From assembly GCF_028826105.1 (NCBI RefSeq), contig NZ_JAQGPL010000001.1, positions 187,501-251,500 of the forward strand: 64,000 bases of DNA. The letters are read 5' to 3'. The notes beneath the pieces are model-generated. The model did not search any database and had not been told where the DNA came from. It saw only the letters and a list, made by a program, of their open reading frames with translations. Shown piece after piece: positions 51,741 through 60,339 of the stretch; within the stretch, counting starts at the first letter, position 1, and each line of letters opens with the position of its first letter. Source of the stretch: Paenibacillus humicola. GTDB lineage: Bacteria; Bacillota; Bacilli; Paenibacillales; Paenibacillaceae. The position numbers and the translations under genes are program-made.

Positions 51741-52547
51741 CTAGTAGAATTTAGTTGATTTATAGCTGGATTCATTTTTATACATGGCAGCAGCTTGTCC
51801 GCTTTGGATCAGGGCTGAGTCGTAGGTCGTATCGATCGTGACCCATTTCTTCAGGTCTTTGAGGTACACTTGATTCCATGCGTGATAGATAGCGGGGTTA
51901 TGCGCTTCATATCCCATGACCAGCTTGGTGGGAATGCCCTGGCTTCTGGCCATCGCGGCGAAGAGCGCAGCATAATCATAACAGATTCCTCGGTACGAAG
52001 CGTAAATCTTATCGAGGTTCGGGACGTAGTTCCCTTCAACCGTCTGCGCTTTTTTGAGGTCATATTTGTAGTTCTTCGTTATGTAGGTATAAATGGCCGC
52101 AACTTTATCCTTATCCGACTTGAGGTTTGCGGTTAGACGTTTGGCTTTCAGTACGGCTTTGGTTGTTGGCGTCCAATCGATGATCGGGATGGATTGCAGG
52201 AAAACGGCGTATTCGTTCTGCATATTCAGCGAAACGGTTTGCTGCGCGACGACTTTATATTTGTTTCCGCCGATTGCGGCCCCGACGATCACGGTGTAAT
52301 CGCCGTTTCCCATTTGCAGCGGGTAATTGGCCCCTTGCTCAAACGGATAATCATACTTGACGTTACCTTTGCTGATGCGTACGATTCCGGCCTGGCCGGT
52401 TTGGAGCGGATAGTCGAGTCGGATGATTCCGTCGGCTAAGGAGCTTGTGTCAACGAAGGAAGGGTTAGAGTCGGCATATGCGGCTAAAGGAGCAGATAAC
52501 AACATAAAAACGACAAAAAACGACAAAAAGAGCGCGTTTTTAGACAC
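51741..52547 (-). CDS. Secreted transglutaminase-like (papain-fold) protein
   Basis: A 268-residue exported protein (signal peptide of about 25 residues ending AAYA-DS). The C-terminal transglutaminase-core domain has the full triad: Cys in RGICYDYAALFAAM (about 189), His in IYHAWNQVY (about 223), Asp in TIDTTYD (about 239). The N-terminal half (about 30-125) is beta-rich without name. The family includes cross-linkers and cysteine proteases. It starts at GTG with AAGGGAGAG seven bases upstream, and that SD lies in the 3' arm of a riboswitch. Placed between sortase and adhesin genes, it may process or cross-link surface proteins. Confidence 0.82.
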   Translation of the reverse strand: MSKNALFLSFFVVFMLLSAPLAAYADSNPSFVDTSSLADGIIRLDYPLQTGQAGIVRISKGNVKYDYPFEQGANYPLQMGNGDYTVIVGAAIGGNKYKVVAQQTVSLNMQNEYAVFLQSIPIIDWTPTTKAVLKAKRLTANLKSDKDKVAAIYTYITKNYKYDLKKAQTVEGNYVPNLDKIYASYRGICYDYAALFAAMARSQGIPTKLVMGYEAHNPAIYHAWNQVYLKDLKKWVTIDTTYDSALIQSGQAAAMYKNESSYKSTKFY

Positions 52548-52661
52548 AAAAAATACTCTCCCTTCGGTATCTGGCTGCCATCTTAAGGAAATTTAAGGAA
52601 GGCCCTTTAGTTTTGCGTCTCCAGCTTTCGCGGGATTTGCCTTTATCGGTAGAAAGTACCG
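52548..52661 (-). promoter_or_regulatory. Cyclic-di-GMP-I (GEMM) type riboswitch, copy 1
   Basis: On the minus strand: GGCAAATCC, CGCGAAAGC with a GAAA tetraloop, GGAGACGCAAAACTA, a GGGCCTTCC arm with a variable hairpin, then GATGGCAGCCAGATACC. This order (GCAAA..., GAAA tetraloop, GACGCAAA, GG-C-CU, AUGGCAGCCAG) is the GEMM-I aptamer. The 5' ACTTTCT can pair with GGGAGAGT just before a T-run and the GTG start; this arm contains the SD. Whether the ligand turns expression on or off is not evident from sequence. A small hairpin CGGTA-TACCG at the 5' edge may compete with this pairing. Confidence 0.85.
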
Positions 52662-53049
52662 AAATATATGTACTTATACCTAGTACTATAGCATAGGTTT
52701 TTTTGGTTTGCTAGAGAAAATTACAAATTTTCTACAAAATTCCCCTTTTGGTGAGACTTCCGGTCGAAAAGAGGCGGGTCTCGTTATAACGACTATTTTG
52801 CTAGATTGTGTGGGGAGAAAGATCCATTCGGCGGGAGCGCGTCCGGGCACCGGATTCAATGATTTGTCCCGATGGGGGAGGTTAAAAGGCCGGATCGGTC
52901 ATGCGAACCATGCCGGGAGAAGCGGTTGGATTCGAAGGATGTAGGATGTGTTATTTTATCGCTTCGCTGGGCTTTTTCGAGGGCGGAAGGAGGGCGCTTG
53001 AATATGCGACAAGCTATTCCGGAATAAGGAATTCATGCGGCACCATACT
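52662..53049. other. Region between the two riboswitches, no gene found
   Basis: About 390 bases, AT-rich near 52680-52740 and mixed beyond. A minus-strand TATAGT at about 52685-52690 could serve copy 1, but the -35 is weak. No open frame with an RBS follows copy 2; minus-strand frames contain stops within a few codons. It may be the remains of a second riboswitch-controlled gene. Confidence 0.45.
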
Positions 53050-53170
53050 TTATGGAGACACAAAAAAACTTTCCCTTCGGTAACTGGCTGCCATCTTAGG
53101 CTGTGCTAAGGAAGGCCCTTTAGTTTTGCGTCTCCGGCTTTCGCAGGATTTGCTTTTTTCGTGGAAAGTA
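53050..53170 (-). promoter_or_regulatory. Cyclic-di-GMP-I (GEMM) type riboswitch, copy 2, leading to a three-codon frame
   Basis: Nearly identical to copy 1 through the aptamer (AGCAAATCC, GAAA loop, GGAGACGCAAAACTAAAGGGC, GATGGCAGCCAGTTACC). The arms ACTTTCC/GGAAAGT are followed by seven T. The frame GTG-TCT-CCA-TAA starts where copy 1 has its gene. It begins about 24 bases after the sortase stop without a visible promoter, so it lies in the 3' end of the sortase transcript and could gate readthrough. Confidence 0.85.
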
Positions 53171-53193
53171 TCGATCACGTTCGTATTCCGCTC

Positions 53194-53880
53194 TTACAGC
53201 GTGCTATCTTTCGTTTCTACAAGCTTTCCTTTTACAATGAGACGGTGAGTCGGGTGTCCCATCGGATGGCAGGTGACAAGCGTAATTTCCCGGTCTTTGC
53301 CGTTGCCTTCCAATACCCAGACGTCCGTCGGTTTTACATATAACTTCTGATCCACTTTATAGATGAATTGCTTGGTTCCCGTGTCCACTTTAATCAAGTC
53401 GCCGACCTTCATTTCGTCGAGTCGGTTGAAGTTTTTCCCGTAGGTTAGATTCCGATGGCCGGCGATTGCATAATTGCCCACTTCGCCCGGCTTGCCCGTA
53501 TGTGCGATGCTGGCAACGGAAACCAGCATATGCGCCTTCGTCGCGCCGGTCAAAATCGGCAGCTTTAAATTGATTTTATCGATGGTCAGTACGCCTTCGG
53601 GCTTGTACTGGGGCGGGATTTTCTTCAATGCCGGCTCCGTTTGCGGCTGCTGCGGCTGGGTTTCGTCCGAGACCGGAACCGTATTGACCGCCTGCTCGCG
53701 GGCAGCATCCGGCTCGGAATCAATCTGCGGGTCGGGCTGTTCGAGCTCCTTCAAATTGTCCTGCCACTCGGACAATATTTTTTGCTGCTCGTGGGTTTCA
53801 TAGCGGTCCTTAACCGTCGGATAGAGAAAGATGCCTATGCCGAGGATCATGCAGGACAGCGCCACTAATCGTCTTGCCAT
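53194..53880 (-). CDS. Sortase (class D-like)
   Basis: A 228-residue membrane-anchored transpeptidase. One N-terminal membrane segment (about 5-22), a Glu/Gln/Pro-rich linker (to about 90), then the sortase barrel with catalytic His in IAGHRNLTYG (about 143), Cys in TLVTCHPMG (about 205) and Arg in THRLIVKG (about 214). The TLVTC pattern fits class D/E-type enzymes. The LPKTG adhesin encoded 1.7 kb downstream is the obvious substrate. The ATG at 53880 has AAGAAGGG upstream; the longer open frame is unsupported. Confidence 0.87.
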   Translation of the reverse strand: MARRLVALSCMILGIGIFLYPTVKDRYETHEQQKILSEWQDNLKELEQPDPQIDSEPDAAREQAVNTVPVSDETQPQQPQTEPALKKIPPQYKPEGVLTIDKINLKLPILTGATKAHMLVSVASIAHTGKPGEVGNYAIAGHRNLTYGKNFNRLDEMKVGDLIKVDTGTKQFIYKVDQKLYVKPTDVWVLEGNGKDREITLVTCHPMGHPTHRLIVKGKLVETKDSTL

Positions 53881-54122
53881 CGAATTCCCTTCTTTGCCTC
53901 TATTTTTGTTATCCTCTATTATACCCTTCCATTCCGGCACATGCCAGCAGAGAGAAAGCTTGCCGGGACGGCATCGACAAAACGGAATCTATTTCTTTAT
54001 CTAGGAAAAAGGGGTAAGATCATATTATGGATGCCGCACTACATAATCGTATGCTTGCCGGGTTTGACAAGCGAACAGCATCAAGCGGTACAAATTCCAA
54101 AACAAAAGGAGAGATCACCCAC

Positions 54123-54620
54123 ATGTACAACAGCTTGAACGGTTTTCTGGAGGACTGGAAGCTGGAAGCATCCCTGACGCTGAAGGTGCTGGATGCGCTT
54201 ACCGACGCCTCGCTGACGCAGGCGGTATCGGAGGCGCAGCCGCGCACGCTTGGCGACCTGGCTTGGCACGTGACCGGATCCGTCGGTTTTTTTCTTGGCA
54301 CGGTCGGCCTGGAGTTAAACGCGCCCAAAGAGCGGCCATCCACAGCCGCTGCCATCGCGGATGCGTACCGCAGCGTGAGCGGCGAGGCCGTTTCGGCCAT
54401 ATCCGGGCAGTGGTCGGATGCTAAGCTGCAGGAAACGCTGGATCTGTTCGGCAGAAAGATGACCTACGGCCAGCTGCTGTCCATGATGGTCCGCCACCAG
54501 ATTCATCACCGCGGCCAAATGACGATCCTGATGCGCCAGGCGGGGATCGCCTCGCCCGGCATTTACGGTCCGAACGAAGAGGAGACGGCGGCCATGCGGG
54601 CAGCCCGCGAACAAAAATAG
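54123..54620 (+). CDS. DinB-family protein
   Basis: A 165-residue four-helix-bundle protein of the DinB/YfiT type. The metal-binding histidines are in LAWHVTGSVGFF (about 44) and in MVRHQIHHRGQMTILMR (about 122-138). Family members include thiol S-transferases such as bacillithiol-dependent enzymes, but many are uncharacterised. The ATG at 54123 follows AAAGGAGAG by nine bases. It is divergent from the sortase gene and convergent with the SLH hydrolase gene. Confidence 0.85.
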   Translation: MYNSLNGFLEDWKLEASLTLKVLDALTDASLTQAVSEAQPRTLGDLAWHVTGSVGFFLGTVGLELNAPKERPSTAAAIADAYRSVSGEAVSAISGQWSDAKLQETLDLFGRKMTYGQLLSMMVRHQIHHRGQMTILMRQAGIASPGIYGPNEEETAAMRAAREQK

Positions 54621-54684
54621 TCTGTCGAGGCCAGGCAGAACCGCAGACGTTTGACAATCGACACTTCGGTAATCGGCAGCAGCC

Positions 54685-54715
54685 GCAAAAAGACCGCGAT
54701 TAGCGGTCTTTTTGC
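54685..54715. terminator. Bidirectional terminator (DinB / SLH hydrolase)
   Basis: A perfect 13-bp stem GCAAAAAGACCGC/GCGGTCTTTTTGC with loop GATTA, T-rich on both strands, between convergent genes. Confidence 0.92.
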
Positions 54716-54755
54716 GTGCAGCGTGCCGAATGCTTCTTTGGCTCTGCGGTATCCG

Positions 54756-57700
54756 TTATTTTTGGCTGAAATCGTAATAGAACTTCGGCTGTTCCCCAAG
54801 CAGCACCTTATAAATATCGTCATTCGACTGCATGACGCCGGTAAGGAACGCCTTGTACGGACGGTCCGCGACGTTCAGAACGCCCGAATTGTAGCGCTCC
54901 GCCCAGGAGCCGATGCCTTGCCAATACCGGCCCAGAGGAGCCTGGTCCACGTAGTTGAACCAATGGGCGCCTACGACATAGCCGAGACTGGCGACGCCCT
55001 CCACGTAGTTGCGGTAGCGCATGCCCCGCTGGAACTGGTTCACGGCCGCATTCGGCAGGAGCGGCTGCAGCCCTTGCTCCCCGGTGCCGTAGCCGAATTC
55101 GCTCATCAGAATCGGTCTGCCGCCCGATTTCGAATAAACATCCTTCAGCAGGTCGGATTCGATTTTATACGAATAATAGTTGATGCTGATGACATCCGAA
55201 TATTTGCCTTCGACCTCCGCCAGCACGTCGCGGAATTTCGCGTTGTGGAAGGCGGTCGTAATCCAGCGGTCCCCGAGCAGGAGATGGTTCGGATCGTATT
55301 TGTGGTAAATCCGCGAAACCGACCCGTAGAACGTATCGAGGTAATACCGGAAAAACATATCCATGTCCGCCCATGATTGCGAAGTGCTAACCGGAAGGTC
55401 CGCGTCGCCCAGCTGGCTGAAGGAGGTAAAGCTTGTCCCCCAGTTCCGGTTGAACGAATCGATCGTCTGGTATTTATCCTTCAGCATTTGGACGAGACGG
55501 CCTTTAATGGCGGCGGAGCTGGCTTTCAGCTTCGGCACGTTGGAATAAAATTTCTGGTAATCGAATTCGTTGCCGATGAAGTACCCGATCAGATACGGAT
55601 CGTTTTTGTTCGGCGGCAGCGCTTTGGCGAACGCCTCATCGATCTTCTGTTCGGCTCCCGGCGCGAAAATATCGAAGATCGAAATGCCGTCCAGCTTGTT
55701 CCAGTTCAAATCCAGCGGCAGCATGCGCGTATAAGGAAACTTGTTCGCGCTGCCGTACTTTTCGGGCGAGTAGCCGCCGGCGCTGTTAAAGCCCCATTTC
55801 TTCAGCCGGCCGACCGCTTCCTTATAGAAGGATGCGTCTGTCGGAAACGCTCCCGTTTTCTTGAATTTATTCGCCATATAGAACGAGTAGCCGTCATGAT
55901 CCGATCCGATAAAGGCCGGCTTGTACTGCCCGTCGGAGGAAGGAATCGATTCGAATTCCTGCTCCCGGCCTTTGATCATCGTATACGTTTCATCGGTCGT
56001 GATGCCGTTCATCCCCAGGCTGAAGAAAACGTCGCCGTTTGGCGTTTTCAACACCCTTCGGCTGCCGAGCTGCTGAACCGCGAAAAACCCGGTGCCTTTA
56101 ATGCCGTATTTGGCCGCGCTGCCGGATAACCCTCCGTAGCTGTCAAGATCCGTAGGGGGCTGCAGGCTGCCGTAATAGGAGGCGTCCGCCGATGCGTCGG
56201 CTTTCAGCTGCTGATCGCTGGTCACCTTCTCCGGAAAATTCGCTGCGGCGATTTGGCCGAACGTATCGACCTCGTAATCGCTGCTCCCGTTCAGCTTATA
56301 TTTGCGGATCGGACTCGGCTCCTTGCCGTCCTTGACGGCATACGTTTCGAGCACGCTGTAGCCGGTCAGGTTCAGCGGTCCCGAGTAGGCTTTGAACGAA
56401 GACGCGTTGTCCCAGCGGTAATAGATCCGCGCCCCCTGGCTGGCCGAAGACAGCGTAACCTGAAGCGCTCCTGCGCTGCGGGCCGTCTTGACGCCGACGG
56501 AAGCGGTGATTCGATTGATCGATACCCTGGAAAGCTGCGGAGACCAGGCTTTGGCGGCCCCGTTCAGCTGGATTTTCAAATAGCGCGTTCCCGCCGGAAA
56601 CGAATTGGCCTCGACGGCATACTGCTGCCAGTTGCCCGAAGCGCTGCCGACCGGGAACGAATTGGCCGCGACCTCCTTGTAGGTCTTGCCGTCCGCCGAA
56701 GCGAAAATCCGGTTTTTCTCCATGTCGATCCCGGTGAAAAAGTAGCTGTAAAAGAGCACGGACGTGATATCGGTGTTCGTATGATACACAATGCTTCCCG
56801 GTGCGGTCGACGTACGCGCCATCCGTTTCGCGTCGCTGCCGAAATAACCGGGGTGATCCGTCGCGATATAAATATTCGTCCGGTCGGCCAGCCGCTTAAA
56901 ATTGTCGAGCGAATCGTACAGCCCGGCAGCCGGCGCCGGCGGCGTTCCTACCGGCACATAATCGTAAAGGGATACGGCGCTTACTTCCGTTTTGCCGGAA
57001 TCCGGATGATAGACCGCGCTTGTTTTCAAATGCAGCCTGCCCAGCACCGGAATCGGCGCCGTATAATGCTTGCGCTTGAGCGATGTCCGGGGATCGCTGC
57101 CGTCCGTCGTGTAGTAGATGGCGGCTTCCGGTTTGGCGCTCAAGACCACCATGCTTCCGTAAGGGACGCTGCCCGAAGGCAAGCCGGATGCTACGCCGTT
57201 GCCGGGCGGCTTTACGGGAGCGGTCGTCGTCTTCACCGCCGTTGTGAACGCCGCGGGCGATAACGTCACGGGCTCGGATGCCGGCGGAGCGGTGACTGTC
57301 GGCTCCGGCGATGACGGAGCGGAAGCCGATGGAGCCGGCGCAGACGCTGCCGGAGCGGTTGCCGGCGGAGCGGACACCGCGGGCGCAGGCGCTGCCGGAG
57401 CATACGTCTGCGGAGCAGGCTCCACAGGCGCAGGTGCTGCCGGAACGGACGCTGACGGATCGGGCGCCGCCGTCAAACTGCCGGGAACCTCCTTCATCGA
57501 CAGATCGATTAAGGCGGCCGCTTCCTCGCGGGTCATGGCGGCTTGCGGCCGGTACGACCAAACGTCGTCCTGTTGGGCGACGTCTTTACTGTACCAGCCA
57601 TGGGCAATAATACCGCTGATTCCTTCCGCCGCCCAGGAATCCGGCTGTTCGCTGAACTTCAGCGCGGCGCCGGAAGAGAGCCCCTGCTTCTGCGCATACC

Positions 57701-58103
57701 GCCAGATCATGGCGGAGGCTTCTTCCCGTTTGACCGGCTCATTCGGCGAGAAGGTCGTATCGGACGTGCCGTTTACAATACCGGCCTGATAAGCGGCTCG
57801 TATGCTGGAGGCAGCCCAGTGGCCCCGGATATCCGTGAAAGGCGCAGGGCTTCCCGAATCCTTCAGCTGAAAAGCGGTCGCGGCCAATTTAGCGAACTGA
57901 GCGCGGGTCAGCGTTTGCTGCGGAGCGAATTCGCCTCCGGTAATGCCATTCACTACGCCGAGTGCCTGCAGGTCGCGAATATAAGTGAAATAAGGGCTTG
58001 TTTCCGGAACATCTTTAAAAACCGCCGTCGTTGCACTGATGCCCGTACCGGTAAGCGAAGTACAGGCGATCATGACTGCGGCTGCAATCGATAATTTTTT
58101 CAT
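54756..58103 (-). CDS. S-layer-anchored glycoside hydrolase (SLH domains plus agarase-like TIM barrel)
   Basis: A 1115-residue exported protein. A signal peptide (1-24) is followed by three SLH domains (about 28-205; FKDVPETSPYFTYIRDLQALGVVNG, FTDIRGHWAASSIRAAYQAGIVNG and a third), which bind pyruvylated wall polymer. Then an Ala/Pro/Ser linker (about 210-300), a chitobiase-like beta segment (IYYTTDGSDPRT, near 335), a discoidin-like part, another IYYRWDN segment (near 555) and a C-terminal TIM barrel (about 640-1110). Candidate catalytic glutamates lie in FIGNEFDYQ (about 844) and LMSEFGYG (about 1002), a clan GH-A pattern most like GH50/agarase-type enzymes. Substrate unproven. AAAGGAG precedes the ATG. 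Confidence 0.8.
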   Translation of the reverse strand: MKKLSIAAAVMIACTSLTGTGISATTAVFKDVPETSPYFTYIRDLQALGVVNGITGGEFAPQQTLTRAQFAKLAATAFQLKDSGSPAPFTDIRGHWAASSIRAAYQAGIVNGTSDTTFSPNEPVKREEASAMIWRYAQKQGLSSGAALKFSEQPDSWAAEGISGIIAHGWYSKDVAQQDDVWSYRPQAAMTREEAAALIDLSMKEVPGSLTAAPDPSASVPAAPAPVEPAPQTYAPAAPAPAVSAPPATAPAASAPAPSASAPSSPEPTVTAPPASEPVTLSPAAFTTAVKTTTAPVKPPGNGVASGLPSGSVPYGSMVVLSAKPEAAIYYTTDGSDPRTSLKRKHYTAPIPVLGRLHLKTSAVYHPDSGKTEVSAVSLYDYVPVGTPPAPAAGLYDSLDNFKRLADRTNIYIATDHPGYFGSDAKRMARTSTAPGSIVYHTNTDITSVLFYSYFFTGIDMEKNRIFASADGKTYKEVAANSFPVGSASGNWQQYAVEANSFPAGTRYLKIQLNGAAKAWSPQLSRVSINRITASVGVKTARSAGALQVTLSSASQGARIYYRWDNASSFKAYSGPLNLTGYSVLETYAVKDGKEPSPIRKYKLNGSSDYEVDTFGQIAAANFPEKVTSDQQLKADASADASYYGSLQPPTDLDSYGGLSGSAAKYGIKGTGFFAVQQLGSRRVLKTPNGDVFFSLGMNGITTDETYTMIKGREQEFESIPSSDGQYKPAFIGSDHDGYSFYMANKFKKTGAFPTDASFYKEAVGRLKKWGFNSAGGYSPEKYGSANKFPYTRMLPLDLNWNKLDGISIFDIFAPGAEQKIDEAFAKALPPNKNDPYLIGYFIGNEFDYQKFYSNVPKLKASSAAIKGRLVQMLKDKYQTIDSFNRNWGTSFTSFSQLGDADLPVSTSQSWADMDMFFRYYLDTFYGSVSRIYHKYDPNHLLLGDRWITTAFHNAKFRDVLAEVEGKYSDVISINYYSYKIESDLLKDVYSKSGGRPILMSEFGYGTGEQGLQPLLPNAAVNQFQRGMRYRNYVEGVASLGYVVGAHWFNYVDQAPLGRYWQGIGSWAERYNSGVLNVADRPYKAFLTGVMQSNDDIYKVLLGEQPKFYYDFSQK

Positions 58104-58460
58104 TCCGGCTCCTTTCTTCCTAAATAATTCCTCTCCCTATAAAGGATCGAAGCTGTCCCGAATTATAAGGGGGGGCGAAAAATGATAATTCACTCAGAAA
58201 ATTTCCTGCCTTATTCCAGTTTCGCCCGCGGCGTATGTGAAAAAAAGCGGCAATCGTTGGGGCGGCCTTAAAGACTTGGCGGCGATGAGCCGGCACGTAA
58301 CATCACCGCCAAGCCGCAGGAGACGGCCTGAGTCGCTGCTCTTATCCCGCAAGAAAGCGGATACAGATGCGGATGGCTATGGTAAGGTTAAGGGAGCGCT
58401 ATATTTTTTATTCTTCTGGTGATAGATTTTCGCGGCGGCCGGCATCTGGAGTATGGGGGG
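58104..58460. other. Divergent promoter region (SLH hydrolase / ECF sigma)
   Basis: 357 bases. A minus-strand TATAAT (58162-58167) is the best -10 for the SLH hydrolase gene, with a poorly spaced -35. A 12-bp interrupted inverted repeat, CTTGGCGG-N-GATG ... CATC-N-CCGCCAAG, lies at 58275-58313 and could be an operator or hairpin. No gene is supported. Confidence 0.45.
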
Positions 58461-59225
58461 ATGAATGTGAAGCCGGAGGCGGCGCTTACGACGTATGCAC
58501 GACAGGAACAGGACGGAAGCCCGGAGAGCGAGCTTGTGGAACGGGCCCGCTCGGGCGATCGCGAGGCGTTCGGGGAGCTGGTGCGGAGGCATCGCGCACA
58601 GGCGCTCGGACTCGCGGGAGGACTGACGAAGGACGCGCATCTGGCGGAGGATATCGTGCAGGAGGCGCTGATCCGGGCTTTCCTGCATCTCGGCACATTG
58701 GCGGATACAAGCCGGTTTCGGCCCTGGTTTCACCGCATCGTGCGCAACCAGGCAAACATGAAGCTGAGGCGCGGCGGGCCGTTCGGCCGGGAACGCCCGT
58801 TTACCAGCTTCGCCCCGGCGAACGCGGCGGAGGATGAGGACCGGTCCGCCGGTCATGTGGACTGGAGCGATGTCGACAGCATTTTGTTCCATCTGGCTCG
58901 CCACGCTTCGGAGGAAGCCGGACACAGCTTGAATCCGGAGGAGCATCTGATGCGCCGGGAGCTGCTCGAAAATATCCGGCTGATCCTGCACTGCCTGAGC
59001 GGGCGGGAGCGGGCCATCTTCGAAGCGCGTTTCTTCGGCGAGCTGCAGCCAGCCGAAATCGCGGCAATGTTCCAGACGACGAGTGCAGGCGTCTATAATT
59101 CGCTGTCCCGCTCCCGTGCGAAGCTGCAGAAGGAGCGTATTCGCCAAACCATCTCGCTGTACGTGCAAAGACGCTCCGAGCTCGGTTTGCCGCGGCGTAA
59201 GGTGCTCTCTCCCCCTCATTTATAA
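58461..59225 (+). CDS. ECF-type RNA polymerase sigma factor
   Basis: A 254-residue sigma-70 family protein with region 2 (GDREAFGELVRRHRAQALGLA through AEDIVQEALIRAFLHL, about 34-77) and region 4 (LSGRERAIFEARFFGELQPAEIAAMF, about 178-205, continuing SAGVYNSLSRSRAKL). It is longer than most ECF factors because of an inserted linker between regions 2 and 4. No anti-sigma gene with a membrane segment is adjacent; the next gene is a soluble protein. The ATG at 58461 has GGAG ten bases upstream. Confidence 0.85.
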   Translation: MNVKPEAALTTYARQEQDGSPESELVERARSGDREAFGELVRRHRAQALGLAGGLTKDAHLAEDIVQEALIRAFLHLGTLADTSRFRPWFHRIVRNQANMKLRRGGPFGRERPFTSFAPANAAEDEDRSAGHVDWSDVDSILFHLARHASEEAGHSLNPEEHLMRRELLENIRLILHCLSGRERAIFEARFFGELQPAEIAAMFQTTSAGVYNSLSRSRAKLQKERIRQTISLYVQRRSELGLPRRKVLSPPHL

Positions 59226-59247
59226 GGCTGAAGGAGGCCGAATTCGT

Positions 59248-60246
59248 TTGCCTGACGACAAGGATTGGACGCGCACATGGACGTCTGCGGCCGCAGCCAT
59301 ATACGGCGCGGTCAGCTATACGGACAAGAAATACCTCTCGTTATCGGAAGTGATGGGCTACACCGGGCACGCGTTCCGGATGAACATCGACCCGGTCAGC
59401 ATTAACATTGCAGGCCCGACCTCGTTTCCCGGCGGGTATATTCTGAGGCGCAATCTGTGCAATCTCGGTTTTACCGGCTGTCTGGCCGATCCGGTATGTC
59501 CTGTCCCTCCGGACAAGGTCGAGAAAACGATCGCGCTGGTGCAGGCATCGATCGACCGGGGCGTTCCCGCCATCACATTCGACCTGTTTACTCCGGAATT
59601 CGGACTTATTTACGGTTATGACGACGAGCGCCGTCTTTTCTACGGGAAGGATAATGCCAAGGACGGGACGATCACGTACGAGGAATTCGCCCATCCGAAA
59701 ATCGATCTGCTGTTCGTGACCACAATCGTGGAAAGCCTGCCGCATTCCAAATACGAGATGCTGCGCATGGCGCTCGACATGATCGTCGATCACGAGCGGG
59801 GACGGGAATGGACGCATATTTTTGAAAACCGCTTTGCCATCGGTCTTGCGGGGTATGACGCCTGGATTGGGGCCATGGAGCGTCGAGCCGCGGATGAGCA
59901 GGGCAACGCCTATAATACGGCGGTCGTCGCGGATGCAAGGGAGCATGCGGTCCGCTTTCTGGAGCTGCTGGCGAGGCAGTGGAACGGCTCCAACGTGGTG
60001 GAACGCACGGTGCAGGGCAGGGCGGCGGAAGCGGGCCGGCATTTTGCCGCCGCGGCTGAGGCTTTCAATGAGCTGCGCCGGATGTTTCCTTTTCCGCAAG
60101 GGGGCTCGCCGAAGGATCCGGCGGAAGCGGATAAGGCGATCCATCTGCTGCAAACGGCGAAAGAAGCGGAGACGGCAGGCGTCGAGGTGCTCGAGAAGCT
60201 GCTCGATTTTATGAAAGCGTATCATACGGAAACCTGGATTCACTAA
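59248..60246 (+). CDS. Uncharacterised protein, weak resemblance to BtrH-type peptidase-like proteins
   Basis: A 332-residue soluble protein. The N-terminal part has VMGYTGHAFRMNI (about 40-52) and a middle block AITFDLFTPEFGLIYGYDDERR, a layout that recalls proteins with a BtrH N-terminal-like papain fold; this is a weak match by eye. The C-terminal third is helical. TTG at 59248 follows AAGGAGG by ten bases, 22 bp after the sigma factor gene, so the two are probably cotranscribed. It may be an output or a sensor of the sigma factor. Function not assigned. Confidence 0.6.
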   Translation: MPDDKDWTRTWTSAAAAIYGAVSYTDKKYLSLSEVMGYTGHAFRMNIDPVSINIAGPTSFPGGYILRRNLCNLGFTGCLADPVCPVPPDKVEKTIALVQASIDRGVPAITFDLFTPEFGLIYGYDDERRLFYGKDNAKDGTITYEEFAHPKIDLLFVTTIVESLPHSKYEMLRMALDMIVDHERGREWTHIFENRFAIGLAGYDAWIGAMERRAADEQGNAYNTAVVADAREHAVRFLELLARQWNGSNVVERTVQGRAAEAGRHFAAAAEAFNELRRMFPFPQGGSPKDPAEADKAIHLLQTAKEAETAGVEVLEKLLDFMKAYHTETWIH

Positions 60247-60339
60247 AGGGGCTGCTCCTGTGGATGAAAAATTGCGGCCTGGCCGACCCGGAATCCGAAG
60301 GATGACGCCAAAAAAAATTATGCGAAAAGGGTGATGAAC

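Noticed and set aside
52708..52944. A 78-codon plus-strand open frame between the riboswitches
   Set aside because: TTG start without SD and no recognisable content; it opposes all genes of the locus.
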